From: Actibacterium ureilyticum
Lineage (GTDB): Bacteria; Pseudomonadota; Alphaproteobacteria; Rhodobacterales; Rhodobacteraceae
Reading direction: 5' to 3'
DNA: 64,000 nucleotides
Assembly: GCF_002285435.1 (NCBI RefSeq)
Contig: NZ_NSBT01000043.1
Span: 1-64,000, forward strand
The translations under genes and the position numbers were made by a program. This document shows positions 25,664 through 36,042 of the stretch, in pieces (the stretch's first letter is position 1; each line of letters begins with the position of its first letter). The notes beneath the pieces were generated by a model. The model did no database searches and was not told the origin of the DNA. It saw only the letters and a list, made by a program, of their open reading frames with translations.

Positions 25664-28387
25664 ATGCAGACTGTAGCCACAGCCTCACGCGCCGATCAGA
25701 CACGCGCCCTGAGCCTGAGCACGATCGCCTTCACCGCCTGTTTCGCGGTCTGGACGATCTTTTCCATCATCGGTGTCGCCATCAAGGCCGAGCTTGGCCT
25801 GAATGACACCCAGTTCGGCCTGCTGGTCGCCACCCCGATCCTGACCGGATCGCTCACCCGCCTGTTTCTCGGCGTTTGGACCGAGAAATACGGCGGGCGA
25901 CTGGTGTTCTCGAGCCAGATGATCCTGACGGCGCTGGCCACATGGGCGCTGACGCTGGCCGACAGCTACATCATGTATCTGATCGCGGCGCTCGGCATCG
26001 GCCTCGCTGGCGGATCGTTCATTATCGGCGTGGCCTATGTCAGCCGCTGGTATGACGCTGGCCACCAGGGGACCGCGTTGGGTATCTTCGGCGCGGGTAA
26101 CGTTGGCGCCGCGGTCACCAAGTTCGTCGCTCCCTTCGTCATGGTCGCCTATGGCTGGCACGGTGTGGCCTATGTCTGGGCGGCGGGGCTGGCCATCATC
26201 GGGGTGCTTTTCTTCCTGCTCGCCAAGGATGACCCTGAGCTTGTGGAGCGCCGCAAGACCGGCACCAAGGCACCGTCGCTGGCACAGCAGTTCGCGCCGC
26301 TGAAGAACCTTCAGGTCTGGCGCTTCTCGCTCTACTATTTCTTCGTGTTCGGTGCCTTCGTCGCGCTGGCGCTCTGGATGCCGCACTACTTGATCGACGT
26401 CTACGGCATCGACGTGCGCTTCGCTGGTATGGCGGCGGCGTCCTTCAGCCTCTCGGCCTCGCTGTTCCGGGCCTATGGCGGCGTGCTGTCGGACAAGTTC
26501 GGCGCCCGCCGGGTCATGTACTGGACCTTCGGCTTTTCGCTGCTGTTCCTGTTCATGCTGAGCTACCCGCCCACGGACTACGTCATCCAGGGCAAGGACG
26601 GCGCCATCGCCTTCTCGACACAAATGGGTCTTTGGCCCTTCATCGTCACGCTCTTCGCTTTGGGCTTCTTCATGAGCCTCGGCAAGGCGGCTGTCTTCAA
26701 GCACATCCCGGTCTACTACCCCAAACATGTGGGTGCCGTCGGCGGGCTTGTCGGCATGATCGGGGGCCTTGGCGGGTTCATGCTGCCGATCGCCTTCGGC
26801 GCACTTCTCGATCTCACGGGCATCTACACGTCATGCTTCGCGCTGCTCTTCGGACTGGTCGCCATCGCTCTGACCTGGATGCACCTGTCGATCCGCGCGA
26901 TGGAGCGCGCTGCGCATGGCGAAGTGCTCGACCAGTTGCCACAGCTGCCCGAGATGCAGGACATTCACCACCCCGAACGCACCGCCATGCCGCGCGTGCT
27001 GGAGGATTGGCGGCCGGAGGACCAACAATTCTGGGCCGAAAAGGGCCGTGCCGTTGCCCGCCGCAACCTGTGGATCTCGATCCCCGCGCTTCTGCTGGCC
27101 TTCTCGGTCTGGATGGTGTGGTCGGTGGTCGTGGCACGTTTGCCCGCCATCGGGTTCGACTTCACCCCGGGCCAGTTGTTCTGGTTAGCGGCCTTGCCGG
27201 GACTGTCGGGCGCGACGCTGCGCATCTTCTACAGCTTCATGGTGCCGATCTTCGGCGGGCGGCTCTGGACGACGCTTTCGACCGCCTCGCTGCTGCTGCC
27301 CGCCATGGGCATCGGATACGCGGTGCAGAACCCCGAGACGCCTTACCTGATCTTCCTCGTCCTGGCCCTTCTGTGCGGGTTTGGCGGCGGCAACTTCGCC
27401 TCTTCGATGGCCAATATCGGGTACTTCTTCCCGAAGGCCGAAAAGGGCAACGCGCTGGCGCTGAACGCCGGGCTTGGGAACCTCGGCGTGTCGGTCATGC
27501 AGTTCCTTGTGCCCATCGTCATCACGGCGGGTGTCTTCGGGGCACTTGGCGGGCAACCGCAGACCATGTCCGACGGCGGTCAGCTGTGGATGCAGAACGC
27601 AGGCTTCGTCTGGGTGCCCTTCATCCTCGCAGCGACCATCGCGGCCTGGCTGGGCATGAACGACATCGCAGATGCACGCGCCAGCTTTGCCGACCAGGCG
27701 GTGATCTTCGGACGCAAGCAGAACTGGCTGATGTGCATTCTCTATACCGGCACCTTCGGCAGCTTCATCGGCTACTCGGCGGGTTTCCCTCTGCTGACGC
27801 GCTTGGCCTTTCCCGAAGTGAACGCACTCAACTACGTGTTCCTTGGGCCACTCGTGGGGGCGCTGAGCCGCGCTGCCACCGGCTGGATCTCGGACAAGTT
27901 CGGGGGCGGACGCGTGACCTTCTGGACCTTCGCCCTGATGATCGTTGCCACCTTCGGTGTGATCAGCTTCCTTGGATTGGGCTCCTTCGTCGGCTTCTTC
28001 GCCTGCTTCATGGCCCTGTTCTTCCTGACCGGTGTCGGCAACGCCTCCACCTTCCAGATGATCCCGGTCATCATGGGCCGCGAAATTCCGCGCCTGATGC
28101 CGCATTTGGGTGCTGAAGAGCGCAAGCGTCAGATCGCGATGGAGTCCGGCGCGATCGTGGCCTTCACCTCGGCCATCGCGGCTTACGGCGCCTTCTTCAT
28201 CCCCAAGGCCTACGGGACGTCAATCGCGATGACCGGGTCTGCCGTTGGGGCACTGTGGGGTTTCCTGATCTTCTACGTGATCTGCGTCGTCATCACCTGG
28301 GTGGTCTACACGCGCCCCGGCGGCCTTCTCCACGACATCGAACATGGCCGTACGCCGAAGGGCACCGCAGCCCAGCCCGCTGAATGA
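25664..28387 (+). CDS. narK: Fused NarK1-NarK2 nitrate/nitrite transporter
   Basis: This 907-residue protein is two major-facilitator transporters in one chain. The first half (about 1-440) resembles NarK1-type nitrate/proton symporters, with GLNDTQFGLLVATPILTGS and GLAGGSFIIGVAYVSRWY. The second half (about 470-900) resembles NarK2-type nitrate/nitrite antiporters, with FTPGQLFWLAALPGLSGATLR, GFGGGNFASSMANIGYFFP and GNASTFQMIPVI. Fused NarK is known in Paracoccus. The ATG at 25664 follows GGAG, and the upstream GTG at 25634 lacks a good site. It is the first gene of the nar operon. Confidence 0.95.
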   Translation: MQTVATASRADQTRALSLSTIAFTACFAVWTIFSIIGVAIKAELGLNDTQFGLLVATPILTGSLTRLFLGVWTEKYGGRLVFSSQMILTALATWALTLADSYIMYLIAALGIGLAGGSFIIGVAYVSRWYDAGHQGTALGIFGAGNVGAAVTKFVAPFVMVAYGWHGVAYVWAAGLAIIGVLFFLLAKDDPELVERRKTGTKAPSLAQQFAPLKNLQVWRFSLYYFFVFGAFVALALWMPHYLIDVYGIDVRFAGMAAASFSLSASLFRAYGGVLSDKFGARRVMYWTFGFSLLFLFMLSYPPTDYVIQGKDGAIAFSTQMGLWPFIVTLFALGFFMSLGKAAVFKHIPVYYPKHVGAVGGLVGMIGGLGGFMLPIAFGALLDLTGIYTSCFALLFGLVAIALTWMHLSIRAMERAAHGEVLDQLPQLPEMQDIHHPERTAMPRVLEDWRPEDQQFWAEKGRAVARRNLWISIPALLLAFSVWMVWSVVVARLPAIGFDFTPGQLFWLAALPGLSGATLRIFYSFMVPIFGGRLWTTLSTASLLLPAMGIGYAVQNPETPYLIFLVLALLCGFGGGNFASSMANIGYFFPKAEKGNALALNAGLGNLGVSVMQFLVPIVITAGVFGALGGQPQTMSDGGQLWMQNAGFVWVPFILAATIAAWLGMNDIADARASFADQAVIFGRKQNWLMCILYTGTFGSFIGYSAGFPLLTRLAFPEVNALNYVFLGPLVGALSRAATGWISDKFGGGRVTFWTFALMIVATFGVISFLGLGSFVGFFACFMALFFLTGVGNASTFQMIPVIMGREIPRLMPHLGAEERKRQIAMESGAIVAFTSAIAAYGAFFIPKAYGTSIAMTGSAVGALWGFLIFYVICVVITWVVYTRPGGLLHDIEHGRTPKGTAAQPAE

Positions 28388-28451
28388 TTCAGTTGATTTC
28401 CCGGGCGGCGGAGCTCGCCGCCCGGACCCAGACACCCGAAAGGACAGCCCA

Positions 28452-31400
28452 ATGAGCCATCTGCTCGACAAACTGAACTTCTTCCAGAGCAAGGAACTGG
28501 AGCAATTCTCCGACGGTTGGGGTCAGACCACCCGCGAGAACCGCGACTGGGAAGACACCTACAGAAACCGCTGGCGGCACGACAAGATCGTGCGCTCGAC
28601 GCACGGGGTGAACTGCACCGGGTCGTGTTCGTGGAAGATCTACGTCAAGTCCGGCATCGTCACCTGGGAGACGCAGCAGACCGATTATCCGCGCACCCGT
28701 GCGGGCCTGCCCAACCACGAACCGCGCGGCTGCGCGCGGGGAGCCTCCTACAGCTGGTATCTCTATTCCGCGAACCGGGTGAAGAACCCGTTGATCCGTG
28801 GTGCGCTGATGCGGGCGTGGCGAAAGATGCGCGAGACGATGACGCCGGTGGCCGCCTGGGCCGCGATCCAGGGCGATCCCGCCCTGCGCAATTCGATCAA
28901 CAAAACGCGGGGCAAAGGCGGCTTCGTGCGGGCCACCTGGGACGAAGCGACCGAGATCATCGCCGCCGCCAACGCCTACACGGCCAAGACCTACGGGCCC
29001 GACCGCGTGTTCGGCTTCTCGCCGATCCCGGCCATGTCGATGGTCAGCTACGCCGCCGGTTCACGCTACCTGAGCCTGCTGGGCGGCACCTGCATGTCGT
29101 TCTACGACTGGTACTGCGACCTGCCGCCAGCTTCCCCCCAGACCTGGGGCGAACAGACCGACGTTCCGGAATCGGCCGACTGGTACAATGCAGGTTTCCT
29201 GATGCTTTGGGGCTCGAACGTGCCCCAGACCCGGACACCCGACGCCCATTTCTACACCGAGGTCCGCTATCGCGGCACCAAGTCGGCCGTGGTCAGCCCC
29301 GACTATTCGGAAGCCGCCAAGTTCGGCGACATCTGGCTGAACCCGCAGGCGGGCACCGACGCGGCGCTGGCAATGGCGATGGGTCACGTGATCCTGCGCG
29401 AATTCCACCTCGACCGGCAGGCCGAGTATTTCGAGGAGTATGCCCGCAAGTACACGGACATGCCGATGCTCGTTCGGCTCGACGAAAAGGACGGGCATCT
29501 GGTGCCGGGCCGGATGCTGCGCGCCGACGACTTCGACGGCAAGCTGGGCGAGGCCAACAACCCCGACTGGAAGACGGTCGCCTACGACGAGGCGTCGGGC
29601 CAGATCGTCGCGCCCAACGGGTCCATCGGGTTCCGCTGGGGCGAAGAAGGCAAGTGGAACCTCGAAGAGAAAGCGAAGGGCGCTGAAAGCAAGCTGCGCC
29701 TGAGCCAGATCCTCGACGGCGACCACGACGAGGTTGTCGGTGTCGACTTCCCTTATTTCGGCGGTGCGGCCACGGGCGATTTCGTGAAATGCGATCACCC
29801 CGAGGTGTTGACCCGGAACATTCCGGCGCGCCGCGTGAAACTCGCCGACGGGTCCGAGGCGCTGGTTGCCACCGTTTTTGACCTCTTCTGCGCCAACTAC
29901 GGGCTCGACCGGGGTCTTGGTGGTGACTGGGTGTCCAAGGATTTCAACGACGACAGTCCCTACACCCCCGCCTGGGCCGAAAAGATCACCGGCGTTGAGA
30001 GGGAGAAAATCATCGCGGTCGCCCGCGAATTCGCCGGCAACGCCGAAAAGACCCATGGCAAGTCCATGGTCATCCTCGGGGCCGGTCTGAACCACTGGTA
30101 CCACATGGACATGAACTACCGCGGCATCATCAACATGCTGGTGATGTGCGGCTGCATCGGGCAGGAGGGCGGCGGCTGGTCGCACTACGTGGGGCAGGAA
30201 AAGCTGCGCCCGCAGACCGGATGGCAGCCCCTTGCCTTCGCGCTCGACTGGAACCGCCCGCCGCGGCACATGAACTCCACCTCCTGCTGGTACGCGCATA
30301 CCGACCAGTGGCGCTATGAGACGCTGCGCGCCGGTGAAATCCTGTCGCCCACGGCGCCCGAAGGCGACTGGGACATCTCCCTGATCGACTACAACATCCG
30401 GGCCGAACGGATGGGCTGGCTGCCCTCGGCCCCGCAACTCAAGACCAATCCTCTGGAAGTCTCGAAAGCCGCAAAGAAGGCTGGGAAGGAGATCAAGGAC
30501 TACGTCGCCGAACAGCTGAAATCCGGCGATCTGGAAATGTCGTGTCAGGATCCGGACGCCCCGGAAAACTGGCCGCGCAACCTGTTTGTCTGGCGCTCGA
30601 ACCTGCTGGGGTCGTCCGGCAAGGGACACGAGTACTTCCTCAAGCACCTCTTGGGCACCGACCACGGGGTGATGGGCAAGGACCTTGGCGAGGAAGGCGG
30701 CGTGATGCCGAAGGAGGCCGTCTGGCATGACGAAGCGCCGAAGGGCAAGCTCGACCTGCTGGTCTGCATCGACTTCCGCATGTCCACGACGGCGGTGTAT
30801 TCCGACATCGTCCTGCCGACGGCCAGCTGGTACGAAAAAGACGACCTCAACACCTCGGACATGCACCCGTTCATCCACCCCCTTCAGGCGGCGGTGGACC
30901 CGGCCTACGAAAGCAAGTCGGACTGGGAGATCTTCAAGTCGATCGCCCGGAAGTTCAGCGAAGTGGCGCCCGAGGTGCTCGGCGTGGAGACCGACATCGT
31001 CCAGCTGCCGCTTCTCCATGACACCGCCGCCGAACTGGCACAGGCCCATGTGAAGGACTGGAAGAAGGGCGAATGCGACCTGATCCCCGGCAAGACTGCG
31101 CCGAACTACATCGCGGTCGAGCGGGATTATCCCAACCTCTACAAGAAGTTCACCTCGGTCGGGCCGCTGCTGGAAAAGCTCGGCAACGGTGGCAAGGGGA
31201 TCAACTGGGACACCAAGACCGAGGTCAAGCATCTGCGCGACCTGAACGGGGTCGTGCTGGACGAGGGCGTGTCCAAGGGCCAGCCGAAACTCGAAACCGC
31301 CATCGACGCGGCCGAGATGATCCTGATGCTCGCCCCGGAAACCAACGGCGAAGTGGCCGTGAAGGCCTGGGAAGAACTTGAGAAGCCCACGGGGCAGCAC

Positions 31401-32210
31401 CATGCCCACCTCGCGGAGGGCGCCCATCACACCAAGATCCGCTTCCGCGACATCGCCGCGCAACCGCGCAAGATCATCTCGTCGCCCACATGGTCAGGCA
31501 TCGAGAGCGAGGAGGTCTGCTACAACGCTGGCTACACCAACGTCCACGAACTCATCCCGTGGCGCACCCTGACGGGCCGCCAGCAACTCTATCAGGATCA
31601 CGAATGGATGCGCGCCTTCGGCGAGGGTTTCGTCAGCTATCGCCCGCCGGTGGACCTGAAGACCATCACCGCGGCCGTCAACAACGACGCGGCCGAGGGC
31701 AGCCCGCACGTGGTGCTGAACTTCATCACGCCCCACCAGAAATGGGGCATCCACAGCACCTACACCGACAACCTCTTGATGCTGACGCTGAACAGGGGTG
31801 GCCCGGTGGTCTGGATGTCCGAGGTGGACGCGAAGAAGGCCGGGCTGGTCGATAACGACTGGGTCGAGGCCTACAACACGAACGGCGCGCTGACCGCGCG
31901 GGTGGTGGTGTCCCAGCGGATCAAGCAGGGGACGCTGTTCATGTATCACGCGCAGGAAAAGATCGTGAACACGCCCGGTTCGGAAAAGACCGGCAATCGC
32001 GGCGGCATCCACAACTCGGTAACCCGCGCCACCCTGAAACCCACGCACATGATCGGCGGCTACGCGCAGCTGTCCTACGGCTTCAACTACTACGGCACCG
32101 TGGGCAGCAACCGCGACGAGTTCGTGATCGTGCGGAAAATGAAGAAGATCGACTGGCTCGACAAACCCGCAAGCCGGTCCGCAACCCAGAACGTGGAGGC
32201 AGCGGAATGA
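28452..32210 (+). CDS. narG: Respiratory nitrate reductase alpha subunit NarG
   Basis: This molybdenum catalytic subunit reduces nitrate to nitrite on the cytoplasmic side of the membrane. The 1252-residue protein has the FS0 [4Fe-4S] ligands His51, Cys55, Cys59 and Cys94 (HGVNCTGSCSW, RGCARG). Asp219, the expected molybdenum ligand, lies in SFYDWYCDLPPASP. The length matches NarG. ATG 28452 follows a GGA-containing site 64 bases after narK. The gene overlaps narH by an ATGA junction. No twin-arginine signal is seen, as expected for membrane-anchored cytoplasmic NarG. Confidence 0.98.
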   Translation: MSHLLDKLNFFQSKELEQFSDGWGQTTRENRDWEDTYRNRWRHDKIVRSTHGVNCTGSCSWKIYVKSGIVTWETQQTDYPRTRAGLPNHEPRGCARGASYSWYLYSANRVKNPLIRGALMRAWRKMRETMTPVAAWAAIQGDPALRNSINKTRGKGGFVRATWDEATEIIAAANAYTAKTYGPDRVFGFSPIPAMSMVSYAAGSRYLSLLGGTCMSFYDWYCDLPPASPQTWGEQTDVPESADWYNAGFLMLWGSNVPQTRTPDAHFYTEVRYRGTKSAVVSPDYSEAAKFGDIWLNPQAGTDAALAMAMGHVILREFHLDRQAEYFEEYARKYTDMPMLVRLDEKDGHLVPGRMLRADDFDGKLGEANNPDWKTVAYDEASGQIVAPNGSIGFRWGEEGKWNLEEKAKGAESKLRLSQILDGDHDEVVGVDFPYFGGAATGDFVKCDHPEVLTRNIPARRVKLADGSEALVATVFDLFCANYGLDRGLGGDWVSKDFNDDSPYTPAWAEKITGVEREKIIAVAREFAGNAEKTHGKSMVILGAGLNHWYHMDMNYRGIINMLVMCGCIGQEGGGWSHYVGQEKLRPQTGWQPLAFALDWNRPPRHMNSTSCWYAHTDQWRYETLRAGEILSPTAPEGDWDISLIDYNIRAERMGWLPSAPQLKTNPLEVSKAAKKAGKEIKDYVAEQLKSGDLEMSCQDPDAPENWPRNLFVWRSNLLGSSGKGHEYFLKHLLGTDHGVMGKDLGEEGGVMPKEAVWHDEAPKGKLDLLVCIDFRMSTTAVYSDIVLPTASWYEKDDLNTSDMHPFIHPLQAAVDPAYESKSDWEIFKSIARKFSEVAPEVLGVETDIVQLPLLHDTAAELAQAHVKDWKKGECDLIPGKTAPNYIAVERDYPNLYKKFTSVGPLLEKLGNGGKGINWDTKTEVKHLRDLNGVVLDEGVSKGQPKLETAIDAAEMILMLAPETNGEVAVKAWEELEKPTGQHHAHLAEGAHHTKIRFRDIAAQPRKIISSPTWSGIESEEVCYNAGYTNVHELIPWRTLTGRQQLYQDHEWMRAFGEGFVSYRPPVDLKTITAAVNNDAAEGSPHVVLNFITPHQKWGIHSTYTDNLLMLTLNRGGPVVWMSEVDAKKAGLVDNDWVEAYNTNGALTARVVVSQRIKQGTLFMYHAQEKIVNTPGSEKTGNRGGIHNSVTRATLKPTHMIGGYAQLSYGFNYYGTVGSNRDEFVIVRKMKKIDWLDKPASRSATQNVEAAE

Positions 32211-33733
32211 GAGTTCGTGCACAAATCGGAAAGGTCCTGAACCTCGACAAATGCATCGGGTGTCACACCTGCTCGGTCACCTGCAAGAATGTGTGGACGA
32301 CGCGCGAAGGTGTCGAATACGCGTGGTTCAACAACGTCGAGACCAAGCCCGGCACCGGCTATCCGACGGACTGGGAAAACCAGAAGCGCTGGAACGGCGG
32401 CTGGGTCCGCTCTGCCTCGGGCAAGCTGCATCCCAAGCAGGGCAGCAAATGGCGGATTCTGGCGAACATCTTCGCCAACCCGTCGATGCCCGAGATCGAC
32501 GACTACTACGAACCGTTCGATTTCGACTACGACCACCTGAAGTCCGCGCCCGACATGACCGCGTTCCCGACTGCGCGCCCCCGGTCGAAGATTACGGGCG
32601 AGCGGATGGAGAAGATCGAGAAGGGTCCGAACTGGGAGGAAATTCTCGGCGGCGAATTCTCGAAGCGGTCTCAGGACTACAACTTCGATCAGGTGCAGAA
32701 GGACATCTATGGAGAGTATGAAAACACCTTCATGATGTATCTGCCGCGGCTCTGCGAGCATTGCCTCAACCCGACCTGCTCGGCGTCCTGTCCCTCGGGT
32801 GCCATCTACAAGCGCGAGGAGGACGGCATCGTCCTGATCGATCAGGAGAAGTGCCGCGGCTGGCGGATGTGCATCTCGGGTTGTCCTTACAAGAAGGTCT
32901 ATTACAACTGGGATACCGGCAAATCCGAGAAATGCACCTTCTGCTATCCGCGGATCGAGTCCGGCCAGCCCACGGTCTGTTCAGAAACCTGTGTCGGGCG
33001 CATTCGCTACCTGGGCGTGATCCTTTATGACGCAGACAAGATCGAAGCTGCGGCCAGCGCCGAGCGCGAGACCGATCTCTACGGCGCGCAACTGGATGTG
33101 TTCCTCGATCCGAACGACCCCGAGGTGATTGCCGCCGCCCGCCGCGACGGCGTGCCGGAGGACTGGATCGAGGCGGCGAAGGTAAGCCCGGTTTGGAAGA
33201 TGGCGATGGACTGGAAGGTCGCCTTCCCGCTGCACCCGGAATACCGGACGCTGCCAATGGTGTGGTACATCCCGCCGCTCAGCCCGATCCAGAATGCCGC
33301 TCAGGCCGGACAGATCGCGATGAGCGACCAGATGCCCGACGTGCGGTCCCTGCGCATCCCCGTCAAATACCTCGCCAACATGCTGACGGCGGGCGACGAG
33401 GAGCCGATCGTTCACGCTCTCGAACGCATGTCGGCGATGCGGCTCTACATGCGGGCCCTCAGCGTTGACGGCGTGCGGGACGAGGTGATCGCCGCCCGGG
33501 TCGGCATGTCCGGCCGGGTGATCGAGGACATGTATAAGATCATGGCTATCGCCGATTACGAGGATCGTTTCGCGATCCCCACGGCGCACCGCGAACAGAA
33601 CGAGCATGGCGCCGATATTCGCGGCGGCTGCGGCTTCACCGATGGCAACGGCTGTTCCACCGGAGAAAGCGGCAAGACGACGCTCTTCGGCGGCAAGAAG
33701 AAGAAATTCGCCCTTCCGCAGGAGACTTTCTGA
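32207..33733 (+). CDS. narH: Respiratory nitrate reductase beta subunit NarH
   Basis: NarH is the iron-sulfur electron-transfer subunit between NarI and NarG. The 508-residue protein has the Cys groups CIGCHTCSVTC, CEHCLNPTCSASCP, CRGWRMCISGCP and CTFCYPR...CSETC. Trp replaces one Cys in CRGWRMC, the mark of the [3Fe-4S] cluster. It overlaps narG and narJ. Confidence 0.98.
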   Translation: MRVRAQIGKVLNLDKCIGCHTCSVTCKNVWTTREGVEYAWFNNVETKPGTGYPTDWENQKRWNGGWVRSASGKLHPKQGSKWRILANIFANPSMPEIDDYYEPFDFDYDHLKSAPDMTAFPTARPRSKITGERMEKIEKGPNWEEILGGEFSKRSQDYNFDQVQKDIYGEYENTFMMYLPRLCEHCLNPTCSASCPSGAIYKREEDGIVLIDQEKCRGWRMCISGCPYKKVYYNWDTGKSEKCTFCYPRIESGQPTVCSETCVGRIRYLGVILYDADKIEAAASAERETDLYGAQLDVFLDPNDPEVIAAARRDGVPEDWIEAAKVSPVWKMAMDWKVAFPLHPEYRTLPMVWYIPPLSPIQNAAQAGQIAMSDQMPDVRSLRIPVKYLANMLTAGDEEPIVHALERMSAMRLYMRALSVDGVRDEVIAARVGMSGRVIEDMYKIMAIADYEDRFAIPTAHREQNEHGADIRGGCGFTDGNGCSTGESGKTTLFGGKKKKFALPQETF

Positions 33734-34446
33734 TGCTGGACCGTTCCCTGAAAGCCCTGTCGCTGATCCTGAGCTATCCCTCGCGGGAACTTCAGGAGGC
33801 GATGCCCGACATCGGAGCCGTCCTTGCTGACGATCGCCGCATCACCGCCGAGACACGGGCTGCGCTGCGCTCGTTGACCAATGGCTTCGCAGACGCCGAT
33901 CTCTACGATCTGCAGGAGAGCTATGTGATGCTCTTCGACAGGTCGCGAACGCTATCGCTCAATCTCTTCGAGCACGTTCATGGCGAAAGCCGGGACCGCG
34001 GCGGCGCAATGGTCAGCCTGATCGAGACCTACCGGGCGGGCGGGTTCGAGCCCGCCACCTCGGAACTGCCGGATCACTTGCCGGTGTTGCTGGAATTCCT
34101 GTCGACGCGTCCCTTCGCAGAAGTGCAGGAAACCTTGGCGGACGCGGCGCATATCCTCGATGCTCTCGCGGCCCGGCTTGTCCGGCGCGACAGCGGGTAT
34201 GCTGCCGCGTTCGCCGCGCTTTCCCAGCTCGCCGACACGCAGGCCGACGCCGAAGCGGTGGCCGACATGCTGGCCCAGCCCGATGATGACCCGACCGATC
34301 TCGCGGCGCTCGATGCCGTTTGGGAGGAAACCGAAGTTGCGTTCGGCCCCGATCCGAACGCAGGTTGCCCGCAAGTCCGCGACATGCTCGCGGCGATGGA
34401 CAAACCGAGCCGCCGCGCGACGGATGCGCAGCTCGTGACCGAATAA
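33733..34446 (+). CDS. narJ: Nitrate reductase assembly chaperone NarJ
   Basis: NarJ is the dedicated chaperone for cofactor insertion into NarG and membrane docking of NarGH. The 237-residue, acidic, helical protein shows the family marks LSYPSRELQEAMP, LSLNLFEHVHGESRDRGGAM (given by its HVHGESRDRG core) and LPDHLPVLLEFLS. The start is ATG 33733, overlapping the narH stop. narI follows after 11 bases. Confidence 0.95.
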   Translation: MLDRSLKALSLILSYPSRELQEAMPDIGAVLADDRRITAETRAALRSLTNGFADADLYDLQESYVMLFDRSRTLSLNLFEHVHGESRDRGGAMVSLIETYRAGGFEPATSELPDHLPVLLEFLSTRPFAEVQETLADAAHILDALAARLVRRDSGYAAAFAALSQLADTQADAEAVADMLAQPDDDPTDLAALDAVWEETEVAFGPDPNAGCPQVRDMLAAMDKPSRRATDAQLVTE

Positions 34447-34457
34447 TGGAGGCAGAC

Positions 34458-35225
34458 ATGCATAACTTTCTTTTTGGGATTTATCCTTACATCGCGCTGT
34501 CCGTTCTTCTGATCGGATCGGTCGTGCGCTACGAACGTGACCCCTTTACGTGGAAATCCTCGTCGAGCCAGATGCTACGCCGCAAGCAGTTGATCATCGG
34601 TTCGATCCTGTTTCATGTTGGTGTCCTGGTGATCTTTGTCGGACATCTCGTTGGCCTGCTGACCCCAATCGCAATCTTCGACGCCATCGGCATCAGCCAC
34701 GGGGCAAAGCAGCTTCTGGCCGTGATCGCTGGCGGCATCGCCGGTGTCATGGCCCTCGTGGGCGGTGGGATGCTCATGCACCGCCGCTGGACCGACCCGC
34801 GCATTCGCAAGACGTCCAGCTTTGCTGACATCGCCATTCTGGCGCTGCTGCTGGCACAATTGGTGCTTGGTTTGGGGACGGTGTTCGTGTCGCTCCAGCA
34901 TCTCGACGGTCACGAAATGACTAAGTTCATGTCCTGGGCACAGGGCATATTCACCTTCCGGTCCGGCGCTGCGGCGCAAATCGAGGATGTGGCCCTGATC
35001 TTCAAGCTGCACCTGTTCCTAGGGCTGACGATCTTCTTAGTCTTCCCGTTTACAAGGCTGGTCCATATCGCTTCGGGCATCTTCGCACCGCTGCGTTATC
35101 TGTTCTTGCGGGCAGGCTATCAGCTTGTCCGTTCGCGGCGGCATCGCCCGCTCGAAGAACGCCGCCGCGCCTATGACAAGGTGCAAGCCAAGCGCGGTCC
35201 TTCCGCCACGACGCCAGCGGAGTAA
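34458..35225 (+). CDS. narI: Respiratory nitrate reductase gamma subunit NarI
   Basis: This di-haem cytochrome b membrane subunit oxidises quinol and passes electrons to NarH. The 255-residue protein has five membrane helices. Haem-ligand histidines are seen in SILFHVGVLVIFVGHLVGLL and in KLHLFLG...FTRLVHIASG. The start at ATG 34458 follows GGAGG. An upstream ATG (34446) would add four residues. Gene order narGHJI is canonical. Confidence 0.96.
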   Translation: MHNFLFGIYPYIALSVLLIGSVVRYERDPFTWKSSSSQMLRRKQLIIGSILFHVGVLVIFVGHLVGLLTPIAIFDAIGISHGAKQLLAVIAGGIAGVMALVGGGMLMHRRWTDPRIRKTSSFADIAILALLLAQLVLGLGTVFVSLQHLDGHEMTKFMSWAQGIFTFRSGAAAQIEDVALIFKLHLFLGLTIFLVFPFTRLVHIASGIFAPLRYLFLRAGYQLVRSRRHRPLEERRRAYDKVQAKRGPSATTPAE

Positions 35226-35230
35226 GCCAG

Positions 35231-36028
35231 ATGAACGTGGCCCTGTTTCCCGATGTCGTCGTGAACGGCGAAACCATCCCCTCGGCGGCAATCGCTGCCG
35301 AGGCACAAAACCACGACGCACCGAAAGGAAAACCCGGCATTGCCTGGCGCAAAGCGGCCAATGCTGTGGCGGTGCGGACCCTGCTGTTACAAGAAGCGCG
35401 CCGACGCGACTTGCAGCCGGTGCCTTTGGAGGTCGATCCGGGCCGGTTCGAGACAGACGAGGAGGCCCTCATAAGGGATCTCCTCGAAACTGCCCTAAGC
35501 GTTGCACCGCCATCGGACGAATCTGTGTACAAGGAATGGACCCGCGATCCCTCCCGCTTTCGGTCGCCGCCACTTTGGGAGGTTTCGCATATTCTGTGTG
35601 CCTGCGACCCTCGCGATGATAAACAAAAGAAAGCGGCCAAAGCCCGTGCGACCGATCTTGCCGATCGCGCAAGCGCCAACCCTAGCGACTTTGCGAAGCT
35701 CGCGAAGGACAATAGCGATTGCGGCTCGAAATCATCCGGCGGTGCCTTGGGTCAGGTGGGGCCCGGCGATACCGTGCCGGAATTTGAAGAGGCGTTGCGC
35801 AAACTCACTGAAGGGCAAATTACCGCCCAGCCCGTCCTCACTCGCTATGGCTGGCACATCATCCGCATGGACGCCATCGCAGACGGTGCCGAGCTGCCGT
35901 TTGAAATCGTGCGTCCCAAACTCGCAGAGGCAATGGAAAAGGCGGCTTGGGCCCGTGAGGCCCGGTCCTTTGTCACACGTTTGGTCGCGACGGCCACCAT
36001 TTCTGGCGCGGATCTTCAATCAGTCTAG
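35231..36028 (+). CDS. PpiC/parvulin-type peptidyl-prolyl isomerase
   Basis: This 265-residue protein has a C-terminal parvulin domain (about residues 115-225: WEVSHILCA, AKDNSDCGSKSSGGALGQVGPG given by its GGALG core, and RYGWHIIRMD). The N-terminal half is helical and resembles NifM/SurA-type regions. No signal peptide is visible, so it probably acts in the cytoplasm, perhaps in folding of the nitrate reductase. It starts five bases after narI. Parvulins at this position are common in nar operons of denitrifiers. Confidence 0.88.
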   Translation: MNVALFPDVVVNGETIPSAAIAAEAQNHDAPKGKPGIAWRKAANAVAVRTLLLQEARRRDLQPVPLEVDPGRFETDEEALIRDLLETALSVAPPSDESVYKEWTRDPSRFRSPPLWEVSHILCACDPRDDKQKKAAKARATDLADRASANPSDFAKLAKDNSDCGSKSSGGALGQVGPGDTVPEFEEALRKLTEGQITAQPVLTRYGWHIIRMDAIADGAELPFEIVRPKLAEAMEKAAWAREARSFVTRLVATATISGADLQSV

Positions 36029-36042
36029 ACCGGGAGGTCATC

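Noticed and set aside
26632-28116. Second plus-strand frame within narK
   Set aside because: It overlaps the hydrophobic narK frame entirely and gives an Arg/His-rich product without helices.
29061-31463. Very long open frame (800 codons) on the minus strand
   Set aside because: It is fully antisense to narG, whose motifs and length are unmistakable. GC-rich third positions keep the antisense frame open.
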